Program-made: the position numbers and the translations under genes
In this document: one piece after another, positions 31,314 to 41,401 of the stretch
Layout of the letters: each line of letters starts with the position of its first letter
How positions within the stretch are numbered: position 1 is the stretch's first letter
The notes under the pieces: model-generated
The model's input: only the letters and a program-made list of their open reading frames with translations
The model's database searches: none
What the model was told of the DNA's origin: nothing
Assembly: GCA_030015575.1 (NCBI GenBank)
Contig: CM057340.1
Location: forward strand, 754,795,632 to 754,859,631
Length of the DNA stretch: 64,000 nucleotides
Source: Agapanthus africanus
Lineage: Eukaryota; Streptophyta; Magnoliopsida; Asparagales; Amaryllidaceae
Direction of reading: 5' to 3'

Positions 31314-31329
31314 AATGCCCCCCCACCGT
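31314..31329 (-). other. D polypurine tract
   Basis: Minus strand CGGTGGGGGGGCATT directly before the LTR start TGTTTCCCC. Confidence 0.82.
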
Positions 31330-31418
31330 TGTGTTTACGTAGCCCATACGTAAGCGCGGCGAGGGTAGCGTCTTAGCCGTTGAATCAACTTTTGGAAGTT
31401 GAAACGGCTCCCAATGCC

Positions 31419-31427
31419 TATAAATAG
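31419..31427 (+). promoter_or_regulatory. TATA box for D antisense ORF
   Basis: TATAAATAG in TGCCTATAAATAGAG, about 90 bp inside the PPT. It is identical to B's box at 5229 and points toward the aORF, opposite to gag-pol. Confidence 0.68.
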
Positions 31428-31553
31428 AGTCTTTGGCCCTCTGAGATGACCATTGTTCATCTCCTTCTTGTTTTCTGAGAATTTCATTCTCCTACAGAGC
31501 ATAGCCCTTTTGTTTAAGAACTTTTTAGGAGTCAAAACTCTGTCAGAACTTAG

Positions 31554-32157
31554 GTAAATTTTAAAACTTTCAATAAATTAGGGTTTTACCCATTAACAAA
31601 GTCTTGCTCTTTATAGATCTTTGATCTAAAGAAGACCCATTTAGGGTTTCAATAATAGAGCTTTGCTCTCTTCAGATTATGAGCCTGTAGATCTAACGAG
31701 ATTTTTTCTTGGGGTTTCTTAGCCCATGAATAGAGCTTTGCTCTTTTGAATCATGTTGATTTGTTAATTTTTGATGAATGAAGATTCCAGAATTTTTAAT
31801 TCATAAAAATTAATTGATTTTAATTTTCTTTTCTGATGGGTTTTTCCATCATCATTACAGAGCCAGGCTCTTGACCTTCTCGGGGAATTTCTTTAAATTC
31901 CCTTCATAATTGGCTTTGACAGGTGTCACTCCTGTCTGTAGAGCATTGCTCTCGAAGAGTTTAACTCCTTGACCCGAGGGGTCACTTATGAGATTCCCTT
32001 TTTAGGATTTCTCACAAATTCGAGTTTATCAGGTGTCATAATTAGAATTCGATTTCTCCATGGGGATTTTAAGGGTCGTTTAAATCTCTGTGCCTGTTTT
32101 TAATAAGAATTTTCTTAATCAGTCTGTCCGCTAATTCTTGTTGATTTTCTTTCTCAG
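31554..32157 (+). other. Possible leader intron of D antisense ORF
   Basis: Donor AG|GTAAAT at 31554 and acceptor TTTTCTTTCTCAG|GAG ending at 32157, six bases before the ATG. The span is T-rich, as plant introns are, and full of small hairpins (AGAGCC/GGCTCT, GGGAATTT/AAATTCCC). B keeps the acceptor (TTTTATAG|GAG), but its donor has become AGATAAA. Splicing is inferred. Confidence 0.45.
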
Positions 32158-32162
32158 GAGTT

Positions 32163-32669
32163 ATGGATGCTCATATGTATGACCTTGATGAGATCATTTC
32201 TTACGGAAACATCCGCTCACTCGGCCGTTCTCAAAATCAAGAATTCACAAACGCCCAGTGTGCCGAAATCATGGGTCGCTTTGACGCATACAATGGTCGA
32301 CTGCTTTCTCGACGTTCCTCTCTCCTGAAGCTTATCGTGTAAGCGATCTGGGAAGCGCTTCCTTTACTCTGTACCGGCATGCCGCTTAGGGCATTGGATG
32401 CTGCCGAGGATAAGGTGCACTCGGTGTATCTGATGGGCCTAATCTCAAAGAGAAGGCGAGACAATCTTGTCGATCTTCTTCATCAGGCTTTTCAACAAGC
32501 GGCCATACTTGCTACCTATCGGAGGGTAGAGGACATCCGTGAGGATCCCGACGCTTGTGATCGCGAAAGAAAGCATACTAGGATGGTTCGAAAGGCCTGG
32601 AAGATTCTGGACAACGTCACTTTTGAATTCCTCAATTCCTGTCCTGGATCTGAGGTCTTGCCATTGTAA
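32163..32669 (+). pseudogene. D antisense extra ORF (aORF)
   Basis: Same 168-codon frame as B 5635-6141, starting MDAHMYDLDEIISYGNIRSL and ending NSCPGSEVLPL. A TAA at 32340 (codon 60, Gly in B) breaks it. B's stop lies three codons later, so each copy died separately from an open ancestor. Basic, mostly helical by eye, with no domain I recognise and no signal peptide or membrane segment. A TATA box and a possible intron precede it. The role in the element is unknown. Confidence 0.75.
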
Positions 32670-32939
32670 TCATTTTGATAATGTTTTTTGTTTACTGCTT
32701 TCATAATTGTAAGAACTTTTTCGATGTATGAATGGCAAATTCTTCATTTCAGCTTTGTTTTATTTTATGTACTAAATCTTTTGCACCTGCATGAACGGGT
32801 ATGCCTTGAACGCTTTAATTAAATGCGAATCAAATGTTCTCCTTGTCGCTTTCTGCTCCTTGCTGTGTTGTTGCCATGTGATTTTAGCAGGTGTGGCTTG
32901 TAGATAGTATATAGCTGTCCATCTTGGACTCTTCGAAAG

Positions 32940-33177
32940 GTAGTGATGGCTTAGGGAGCAGGTTCAGATCTGCTGCCTAAGACTTTTCAACTTTATAAGT
33001 CGTGAGGGTCTCATAAAGATTTTTCTCCCTACGAGTCATGAGGATCTCGTAGGTGTATTTTCTCCTTAGGAATCGTGAGAATTCCTAAGTGCGTTTTCAC
33101 TTATAAGTTGTAAGGATCTTATAAGGGAGTTTTCTTCCTTATGAATCAAGAGGATCCGTAAGTGTTTAGTAGGATAG
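32940..33177. repeat. Constant-loop hairpin array, first block (D)
   Basis: Same order as B 6340-6560: TCATAAAG, CCTACGAG/CTCGTAGG around TCATGAGGAT, CTTAGGAAT/ATTCCTAAG around CGTGAGA, and CTTATAAG stems around TTGTAAGGAT. It starts after GCTTAGGGAGCAGGTTCAG, which also occurs in B. Confidence 0.78.
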
Positions 33178-34109
33178 ACATGTAGATGACGTATTTCCGA
33201 AACGGGGTCATATGGATGACGTATTTCCGTGACGGGGTCATATGGATGACATATTTCCGAACGGGGTCATAAGGATAACATATTTCCAAACGGGGTCATG
33301 TGGATGACGTGTTTCCGAACGGGGTCATGTGGATGACGTATTTCCGAGCGGGGTCTTGTGGATGACGTATTTCCGAGCGGGGTCATGTGGATGACGTATT
33401 GTTTCCGAGCAGGGTCATGTGGATGACGTGTTTCCGAACGGGGTCATGTGGATGACGTGTTTCCGAGCGGGGTCATGTGGATGAAGTATTTCCGAACGGG
33501 GTCATGTGGATGACGTGTTTCCGAACGGGGTCATGTGAATGACGTCTTTCCGAGCGGGGTCATGTGGATGACGTGTTTCCGAACGGGGTTATGTGGATGA
33601 CGTGTTTCCGAGTCATGTGGATGACGTGTTTCTGAACGGGGTCATGTGGATGACGTATTTCGGAACGGGGTCATGTGGATGACGTATTTCCGAACGGGGT
33701 CATGTGGATGACGTATTTCCGAGCGGGGTCATGTGGATGACGTGTTTCCGAGCGGGGTCATATGAACAGGGTCATGTGGATGGCGTGTTTCCGAACAGGG
33801 TCATGTGGATGACGTCTTTCCGAGCGGGGTCATGTGGATGACGTCTTTCCGAGCTGGGTCATGTGGATGACGTATTTCCGAACGGGGTCATGTGGATGAC
33901 GTATTTCCGAGCGGGGTCATGTGGATGACGTATTTCCGAGGGGGGTCATGTGGATGACGTATTTCCGAACGGGGTCATGTGGATAACGTGTTTCCGAGCG
34001 GGGTCATGTGGATGACGTGTTTCCGAACGGGGTCATGTGGATGACGTGTTTCCGAACGGGGATATGTGGATGGCGTGTTTCCGAACGGGGACATGTGGAT
34101 GACGTATTG
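33178..34109. repeat. 29-bp minisatellite, about 32 copies
   Basis: Head-to-tail units of CATGTGGATGACGTATTTCC plus GAACGGGGT. Variants differ mainly at A/G of GAAC/GAGC and at GTATTT/GTGTTT/GTCTTT. Each unit has GTCAT and ATGAC around GTGG. Neither B nor A carries it at this place. No open frame of interest. Confidence 0.93.
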
Positions 34110-34310
34110 TCTGTTGTAATGAGATTAATATCGAAGTGGTCTCCAGGTTTTCTGGAAACCATCGAGATTCGGAGTAGGGGCTTTGCTATAGCTCCAGGGT
34201 TGATTGCAGCGTTTGAATCCTGCTGGTTTGGGGAGAAACGCTGTTGATGATCTCTAGGCTATCCCTGAACCGTCGAGATTTGGCTTCTTCTTCTGATGGA
34301 GCCTGGGGAA
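34110..34310. repeat. Remnant of GTCGAGAC array (D)
   Basis: Short version of B 7550-7990: TGTTGTAATGAGATTAATATC, GGGGCTTTGCTATAGCTCC, GAACCGTCGAGATTTGGCTTC. The minisatellite seems to have replaced the rest. Confidence 0.6.
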
Positions 34311-34790
34311 GGAAGGTGTGGTTCCTTCTTTGTTTGCGCCCCTGGATCGTATACAGGGATTGATGTGATATCACCTGTAGGGCATAAATTTCATTTTTCT
34401 TTATTTCTTTCCGCGATGCTCTATCATTTCAGCTTTTATATCGCGAAGGTCGCGATTGCCCAATCATTTCGGCTATTTTTCGCGGCGCCCAATCGTTTCG
34501 GCTATTTATTTTATTTTTACTCGCTGCTTTTTGTTGCGAGTTGCCCAATCATTTCGGCTATTTTGCATGCATACATTTTTTACTTGCTGGTTTTGTTGCA
34601 AGTTGCCCTATCATTTCGGCTATTTCGTATGCATGTGTGGCTTGCTAGCTTCTTGCTGCAAACTTGGAATTAGACACCGATTTCGGCATCAGCACCGCTA
34701 CAACTGGGATATTGCCAGGAGCGAATCATCATTTGCTTCTGTCGATGACGAACAAAGGTGGCTTAGCGAACAGGGTTAGGATCCTGTCGA
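34311..34790. repeat. CCAATCATTTCGGCTAT array (D)
   Basis: Starts with GGATCGTATACAGGGATTG, followed by four to five CAATCATTTCGGCTATTT units (about 34455-34625) with small stems between (ACTCG...CGAGT, TTGC...GCAA). Matches B 7991-8440. Confidence 0.72.
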
Positions 34791-35332
34791 CTAAGAATTT
34801 TGACTTTATGAGCCGTAAGGGTCTCATAAAGTATTTCTTCCTACGAGTCGTGAGGATCAGGTAGGTGTGTTTTCTCCTTAGGAATTATGAGGATTCCTAA
34901 GTGTGTGTTCTCTTATAAGTCGTAAGGATCTTACAAGAGTGCTTTCTTCTTATAAGTCGAGAGGACTTACAAGGGTTGTTCACCATGCAAACATATGCTT
35001 AGTCACGGATGGGACTTTGTTAGGGAAATGTTTATTCGCGCCCGTGGATTGTATACAAGGGTCAGTATTGAACCACTTGTATGGCAGTATTGGAGGTTGT
35101 GGTGGTTGCTTAAGAACAGGTTTAGATCCCTATAGCTAAAGACTTTTGAATCTTATGAGCCGTGAGGGTCCCATAAGAGGGTTCTCCTTTCGAGTCGTGA
35201 GGATCTCGCAAGTGTAATTTCTCCATAGGAATCGTAGGGATCCCTAAGTGTGTTGTTCCCTTGTGAGTCGTAAGGATCTCATGCAGGTAGTTTCTCCTTA
35301 CAAAGTCGAGAGGACCTTACAAATGTCTTTTA
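34791..35332. repeat. Constant-loop hairpin array, second block (D)
   Basis: CTTTATGAG/CTCATAAAG around CCGTAAGGGT (about 34804-34831), CCTACGAG around TCGTGAGGAT, TTAGGAAT/ATTCCTAA, CTTATAAG stems, then a TGGATTGTATAC motif (about 35044) and a further run. Same order as B 8441-9092. Confidence 0.8.
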
Positions 35333-35790
35333 ACGAGATTGCGCCCTTTCGGGTTTTCACAAAACTCGCCGGTAGCCCTGCTGTTTTTACTCACGGCGTC
35401 CTTTCGGGTTTTCACAAAACTCGCCGGTAGCCCTGCTGTTTTTACTCACGGCGTGCCCTTTTTGCTTATGGACATACCGTTTTTTTGTCTCTTTGTTTTT
35501 ATTCTAACGAGGTTGCGCCCTTTCGGGTTTTTCACAAAACTCGCCGGCAGCCCTGCTGTTTTTACTCACGGAGTCCTTTCCGGTTTTCATCTGTGCCCAT
35601 TTTGCTTGTGGACATACCGTTTTCTTTCTTCTTTTTTTAAATTTTTTTTTATTTTTTTATTTTTTTTTGTATCAGCTTTGGGATGCTGCAATCCACCGTA
35701 GTTTGTCGACGTCTCGGTCAACAGCTAATTTTAGGATATAGTGGTTCATCGTTAGTTTAAGGACGTTTCGGTCCGTTGTTAAGGAAGCCG
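35333..35790. repeat. CCCTTTCGGG units and GGAC dyads (D)
   Basis: Partial copies of the B 150-bp unit at about 35335, 35400 and 35510 (CCTTTCGGGTTTTCAC, CTCGCCGGTAGCCCTGCT), then T-rich sequence, then GGAC-N6-GTCC-like elements (GGACGTTTCGGTCC near 35760). Confidence 0.75.
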
Positions 35791-35875
35791 GCTACTACCT
35801 ATAGAGTTTAGGCTTAGGAAGATAGCAAGCGGACATAGTCGTCGTCATCTATCGTTGACCAAGACCGTGACTCGT

Positions 35876-37089
35876 TAGGCGTAGTATTTCTTTAGGAAGC
35901 GACCATTTAAAGGTCTTTCGCCATGCATGTCCATGAGTAGATAGGCTTCACCCTAGTAGACCTTGTCTATGATATACAGGCCTTCATAGTTCGGCTCGAA
36001 TTTCCCCTGTTTAGCACGATTGAGGATCATAGGTCTTTTGACCACTAGTACGAGTTCGCCTTGGCGGAATGTTCTCGGCCTAGTCAATCTTTCGTATGAG
36101 CGCGTCATCTTTGCTTTATAAGCCTCCAAATTTTGTTGCGTTATGAGCCGGGTTTCATCCAGGGCATCGAGCTCTTCAAGCCGAAGGTGAGCATTCTCTT
36201 CGTTCGTTAGCTCGTAATGAACTGCCACTCGTAGAGAGGGTAGCTCTATCTCGAGGGGGAGTACCACCTCTGTACCGAATACCAATGTGTACGGCGTTGT
36301 GTTCGTGGCCGTTTTGAACGTAGTTCGATACGCTCAGAGAGCTTCATGCCAGTCCTTCTTATTTCCAGACACTGTCTCTTTCACGATCTTCGTCAAGGTC
36401 TTGTTAAAAGCCTCAGCTAGACCGTTAGCTCGGGATTATAGATTGAGGAGTATCTCCAGTCTATGTTATGCTGTTGTGCGAAGCGGCTGATTTTGTGGCT
36501 TCTGTAGGCTGGCCCGTTATCGGAGATGATCCGTCGCGGAGTTCCAAATCGATAAATGACGTGTGTCTTGAAGAAATGGAGGATATTCTCCGTCTTCACT
36601 TCCCTCAGCGGTACTGCCTCTGCCCATTTGGAGAAGTAATCAGTTGTCGCCAAAATGAATCGATGTCCTTTGGACGATGCTGGTTCGATAGGCCCGATTA
36701 TGTCGATCCCCCACATTTCGAACGGCCAACTAGCCACTGTCGGATGTAGCGGATTCGGATGCTGATGGATGAAGTCTCCATGAATCTGGCACGAGTTGCA
36801 CTACTTCGCGTATTCGAGGCAGTCTTGGATCATCGTGGGCCAATAGTAGCCCATCCGTTTGATCCTCAGCTTCATCTTCGGCCCGGCTTGGTGAGAATCG
36901 CAGAGCCCGTCATGAGTTTCTTGGACGACTCTCTTTGCCTCTTCAGGCCCCAGGCATCTTAACCACAGAGAATCAAATGATCTCTTATATAGAATATCAT
37001 TGACGAAAGCAAAAGACAGAGCTCGTTTTATAAGCTGATGTCTTGAGGACGCATCTTCAGGTGTTCGACGGGATTTGAAGTAATCTATA
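35876..37089 (-). pseudogene. D integrase
   Basis: Zinc-binding part: ETHDGLCDSHQAGPKM then CNSCQIHGDF, the H-H-C-C set being present. Core: FEMWGIDIIGP (first Asp), ISDNGPAY (second Asp), then after a one-base loss near 36437 the frame with NGLAEAFN (Glu). C-terminus at 35953-36285 (FGTEVVLPLEIELPS, RTFRQGELVLVVKRP, EGLYIIDKVY) and end KKYYA at 35876. Stops at about 36800 (Gln in A) and in the C-terminal part add to the damage. It inserts cDNA into the genome in working elements. Confidence 0.87.
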
Positions 37090-37654
37090 AAGACTTCTCT
37101 TTAATCCGCGGCCTTTTCCTGATCTTTTATTTGCAGAGTCATTCGCTTGGTCGCTCCGTTTTCTTCGGACAACTTCGGAGATACTTCTGCTGGAGCAAGA
37201 ATCCGACGGCTTTGCACAACGATCCTCACGTCATCGAGGTTTCGTCGGCCAGCTCTTTAGCGAGCTTGGCTAATGCATCTGCCTTACTATCTTCCGCGCG
37301 CGGTATGCTTTCCAGGATGCAGGAAAGAATTTGGGTCAACAGTTGCTGCACCCTTTCGCCGTACTTCACCAACTCTGGTTTGCACGTCTAATAGTCGCCA
37401 TTTACTTGACTAACGATCAGTTGGGAATCTCCGTATATGAGAAGGATTTCAATTCCCATATCGATAGCGATCTCGAGACCTGCTATCAAAGCTTCATATT
37501 CGGCCTCATTGTTCGTTCTCAGGTCTGTCAAGGAGAAGGCGAAGCGCATTATCCCTCTTTGTGGAGTTACGAAGATGAGGCCTACACCCGATTTGATTAT
37601 AGGGGTGTTTTGTTTGCGCTTCTTTATGGAAGACGCCCCATCAAAATAGAGTTC
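37090..37654 (-). pseudogene. D second RNase H (aRNH)
   Basis: Archaeal-type RNase H placed between RT-RNaseH and IN, the hallmark of the Tat lineage. Visible blocks: GELYFDGASS (Asp), TNNEAEYEALIAGLEIA (Glu), IYGDSQLIVSQ (Asp), EDSKADALAKLAKEL (Asp). A TAG at about 37388 (Gln in A) and a one-base loss after ELADE break it. The active-site residues are all kept. Would degrade RNA in RNA-DNA hybrids. Confidence 0.83.
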
Positions 37655-38863
37655 TCACCGGGTATCACCACCGTCGATCGTGTCAAACGCATATTCGTCT
37701 GGCAGTTCGCAATTCAAAGGAGAATCGGCGGGTATCGGGTGCTCAGCGAGGAAGTCGGCGATGGCCTGGCCTTTCACTGCCTTAAGAGACCGATAAGTTA
37801 TCGAGAATTCCATCAAGAGCAGGGCCCATTTAGCGAGTCGTCCTATTAATATACCCTTCGACATCAAGTATTTGAGAGGATCCACTTTCGATATGAGATG
37901 GACCTCATGTGCCAATTCATAGTGTCTGAGCTTCGTTATTACGAAGATCAACGCCAGGCAGTGCTTTTCTATGGGAGAGTAATTGCTTTCTGCCCCCAGG
38001 AGAACTCGACTCAAATAGTAGATGGCTCTCTCCTTCCCTTGGTCGTTCTCTTGTGCCCATAATGCGCCTAAGGAACCTTCAAGGGCGGTTGTATACAGAA
38101 TAAGAGGCTTTCTTTTGACCGGAGCGGTTAGCACTGGAGGATTATATAGGTATTGTTTGATTTCGCCCAGTGCGCATTGGCATTTGTGATCCCAGACGAA
38201 AGGGGTTCCCTTATTCATCAGGTGACTGTAAGGACGGCACTTGCCTGAGAGATTGGCTATAAATCGCCGGATGTACGCGAGCTTTCCTTGGAGAGTCCGC
38301 AATTGCTTGAGAGTCCTTGGCAGAGGCATTTCTATAATCTCCTTGATCTTCGACGGGTCTATCTCGATGCCTCGGTGTCGGACGATGAATCCCAGGAATT
38401 TGCCCGAGGAGACTCCGAACGCGCATTTAAGAGGATTCATCTTCAAGTTGTACTGCCGGAGGCGCTGAAACACGATCTTCAGATGCTCTAAATGTTCCTC
38501 GTATGATTTGCTTTTTACTACGAGGTCGTCGATATAGCATTCGACGATTTCATGTATGAGGTCGTCGAAGATTTTTTTCATGGCCCTCTGATAGGTGGCA
38601 CTGGCGGTCTTTAGACCGAAAGGCAACACCTTGTAGCAAAATATGCCTAAAGGAGTCCGGAAAGCAGTGTGCTTCTGATCCTCAGGATGCATCTTTATCT
38701 GATTGTATCCTGATGAGCCATCCATGAAGGAGAAAACCTCATGACTGGACGTATTGTCTATCATCAGTTCGGTGACCGGTACTGGGAAGTCGTCCTTCGG
38801 GCAGGCTTTATTGAGATCCCGAAAGTCCACACATATACGCACTGTCCCATTCTTCTTCATCAC
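37655..38863 (-). CDS. D reverse transcriptase and first RNase H
   Basis: Open for 402 codons. RT blocks by residue: NGTVRICVDFRDLNKACPKDD (5-25), SFMDGSSGYNQ (catalytic Asp 48), PFGLKTASATYQ (81-92), CYIDDLVVKS (Asp 112 and 113), then the connection and thumb regions through GKFLGFIVRHRGIEIDPSK. The first RNase H follows (LILYTTALEGSLGALWAQE, IYYLSRVLLG, PIEKHCLALIF). Thr stands where Asp is usual, consistent with a degenerate first RNase H whose job passed to the second domain. Stop after DGGDTR. This is the best preserved pol segment. The real polyprotein continues upstream to 39100. Confidence 0.92.
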   Translation of the reverse strand: MMKKNGTVRICVDFRDLNKACPKDDFPVPVTELMIDNTSSHEVFSFMDGSSGYNQIKMHPEDQKHTAFRTPLGIFCYKVLPFGLKTASATYQRAMKKIFDDLIHEIVECYIDDLVVKSKSYEEHLEHLKIVFQRLRQYNLKMNPLKCAFGVSSGKFLGFIVRHRGIEIDPSKIKEIIEMPLPRTLKQLRTLQGKLAYIRRFIANLSGKCRPYSHLMNKGTPFVWDHKCQCALGEIKQYLYNPPVLTAPVKRKPLILYTTALEGSLGALWAQENDQGKERAIYYLSRVLLGAESNYSPIEKHCLALIFVITKLRHYELAHEVHLISKVDPLKYLMSKGILIGRLAKWALLLMEFSITYRSLKAVKGQAIADFLAEHPIPADSPLNCELPDEYAFDTIDGGDTR

Positions 38864-39665
38864 TGGGAAGATGTTGGCGATCTAGTTAGGATATTGAACC
38901 TCTTGGATGAAGCCGGAGTCGATTAGTTTCTTGACCTCGGTGTTGATGCTCATCTCAAGCTCGAGTCGCATTCTTCTCGGCGCTTGTTTGGTCGGCTTGA
39001 CGTCCGGAGATATCGCCAATTTGTGCACAGCAATCTCTGGATCTAATCCTGGCATCTCAGAATAGTTCCATGCGAAGCAATCTTTATGCTGCATGAGCAC
39101 GTCCTTTTAGCGTAGCCACCCTTTCTTCAGACAACAGCTCACTGACGAACGTCGGCCGCGGGTCACTTGCCGTCCCCAAATCAATTTTCTTGAGGTTATC
39201 TGCAGTAGTATGTATCCCATCTTCTAGCTCCTTTGGTGCCGGTGGAAACTCTGAAATTACTTCGTTATCATCATTTTCGAAACACCGGGGGAGGTCATCC
39301 ATATTCTCGGGCTCTTCTTCTGACAACATTATCATATGACAAGTACGAGATTGCTTCCAAGACCGATATTGATCTGGTTCTACTCCCGCGGCTTTGGGTT
39401 CATGCTTCTGCGGCGGGGTTACCCTCCAGCTGCTGGATAGAGCGAACCTACCTTGCTGATACTGGTCTTCTACCCAGTCTTTAAATGTGAAGCAGTCTTC
39501 GAGAGGATGTCCTATTGCCCTGTGATAGGAGCAATAGTCCGGGTGAGAGACTTCGCCTGCTTGCTCGGGGTGCTTGGACTCCGGGAGTGTCATCATTTGA
39601 TGTTTTATGATAAGATCGAATATCTTCCTTGTCTTATCTTGGGGAAAAGAATATGCTCGACCCAT
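38864..39665 (-). pseudogene. D linker with third CHHC knuckle and RT lead-in
   Basis: Reads RAYSFPQDKTRKIFDL, YCSYHRAIGHPLEDC (C-x2-H-x4-H-x4-C), FKDWVEDQYQQGRFALSSSWRVTPP, then NDDNEVISEFPPAPKELEDG, DPRPTFVSELLSEE; a frameshift near 39090-39100; KDCFAWNYSEMPGLDPEIAVHKL and PRRMRLELEMSINTEVKKLID. A stop after QYPN (about 38882) separates it from RT. The knuckle module repeats the one in gag. Confidence 0.82.
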
Positions 39666-40807
39666 TTTTTTTTATAAGAGACGAATCCGGACTGCTCGAT
39701 TCCTGATCGCATGGCTTCTTGGACCTGCTTTGTCGCTGTCGAATGCCTTTCTCGTTCTTTGGTTTGTTTCTGCCTCTGCGTCGGGTCTTTTGTACAACGG
39801 GTTGACAAGGAGGAGCATTTTCATTTTTCACAGCCTGTTGAAGGAGGCGTTGCGTCCGGGATTTCTCGTAGATGGACATTTCGCGATTATGGTCGTCTCG
39901 AACCTTTTGACCTGCTTCCCTTATAAGCTTGTCCATTTGTTCTTCGAACGACGGACTGGGCATTTTCACGGCGGGAGCTCGTTCTGGTTCAGGGTTAGCA
40001 TCTTCCCATAGAACATCTCCTTCTTCATCAAAGTCATGTATGGCATAGTAGTCGCGGAATAGCTCCCCGTTTCTTGGATTGGACATATCCAAGCCCCGGT
40101 CGTTTCCATTCTCCCGTTAGGCAGCTTTCGTTGAGTTCCGGGAACGTTCCAGATCCTGTTATAGAACGGCGCTTGTCGCGCAGTTTGCTTAAGGGGTACA
40201 CCTTGGTGTCTTAAGAGTCTCTTTAGTCCGTTCGTGTAATATCTGGGCAAACGGATGGGCTGGAGCCTATCGAGTGTAGAATCCGCGCCATGCCAGATTT
40301 CTTTCTCCACTTTGGTCTCCCCCGGATCGGTAGAATAGGATCGCCTTTTCACCTTTTTCGCCTGGGAGGGACGTAGAATATCTGCAGTTCTTCCACACTG
40401 TAGGTATCAAGCGCGTCCAGTTCTTTATAATGCTTGGGCGGAACCATGGAAACTTGCAAACTTTGCTCTTCATCAGCGAAGGTTTGTATGGATGGCCGAG
40501 CAGAGAATACGGCATGGACCTCATCTTCCGAGTCGCTGAAGAAGATCAGCATAGGAGAGGACGGTCCCGGCTTGTTGTATTAGGGTGGACCCGAGTAAAA
40601 TATCTCCTCTTCCTCCTCGGTATCACTCCCGAAGACTAGAATAGTGGTGATAGTTTTGTTCTTGTCCTCCGATTTGCGACATCTTTCTGTGTCTTCGAAA
40701 TCTGGTAAGAAATATTTTGCATTTTCGTACTTTCGGACTTCATTCACGGAGAATGGGTTCAGCTCTCCTGTTACGGTATACTCGAGACCATCCTTGAAAT
40801 ACTTCAA
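39666..40807 (-). pseudogene. D protease-RT linker
   Basis: Several short frames in the same order as A 2241-2783 plus 25385-25900: CRKSEDKNKTITTILVFGSD, DALDTYSVEELQIFYVPPRRKR, EIWHGADSTLDRLQPIRLPRYY, GVPLKQTARQAPFYNRIWNVPG, PSPSFEEQMDKLIREAGQKV, MSIYEKSRTQRLLQQAVKNE. At least three frameshifts. No known domain. The GTACC in its GTGTACCCC matches the inferred target site of element B in A. Confidence 0.72.
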
Positions 40808-41372
40808 ACACTAATGTTGTGTAGAAGGGATGATATTGTACTCGTATAACCAGGGCCGGCCGAGCAAAGCATTGTAGCACGTCTTGGCGTTAATGACGTG
40901 AAACTTAATGTCCGTGACAAGCAGCCCAAAGCGTAGTGTCAATATCACAGACCCAAGCGTCCGTGATGATTGAGAGTCGAACCCGGATATGGTGATTTTT
41001 TTCGTGAGCGAGGTGCTGAACGTTCATGCAGATTTCCTTTAGCACCCTTACGTTAAGGAGGTTGACGGAGGACCCATTGTCGACCAGGATTTTACCTATC
41101 TTGATGTCATAACAGTATCCGGAGACATATAGGGGACAGTTGTGCTCGCATGTCCCAAGGAGGAGATCTTCATCGCCGAAGGTGATATCGGCTGTATGTA
41201 CTTCTTCCATCTCTTCCTTCATCTTTTCTTCGGCGAGGAAAGCTTGGAATTGCTCGGGCTCTTGTAACGCCTTGATCAAAGAATCTCTTGCTTCTTTGGA
41301 TAACAGAAGGGCGTCGAGAATACTTAGCTGCGAGGGTATCTTCCTCAAGTGTGCCAGAACGTTGTAGTCCAC
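40808..41372 (-). pseudogene. D aspartic protease
   Basis: From VDYNVLAHLRKIPSQLSILDALL to LLGRPWLYEYNIIPS. Catalytic motif ILVDNGSSVNLL at about 41060-41095, with flap-side text CEHNCPLYVSGYCYDIKIGK. A frameshift near 40930-40970 and a stop (Gln in A) at about 40812 break the C-terminal end. It processes Gag-Pol in the family. Confidence 0.83.
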
Positions 41373-41401
41373 CTTGTTTTTCTTTGGTGGGTCCTTGGCT
41401 G

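Noticed and set aside
33178-34109. CRISPR-like array of 29-bp repeats
   Set aside because: Units are head to tail with no unique spacers, and the setting is a plant retroelement. It is a minisatellite.
37331-37849. 172-codon + strand open frame opposite D's second RNase H
   Set aside because: Antisense shadow. The minus strand shows the RNase H blocks.
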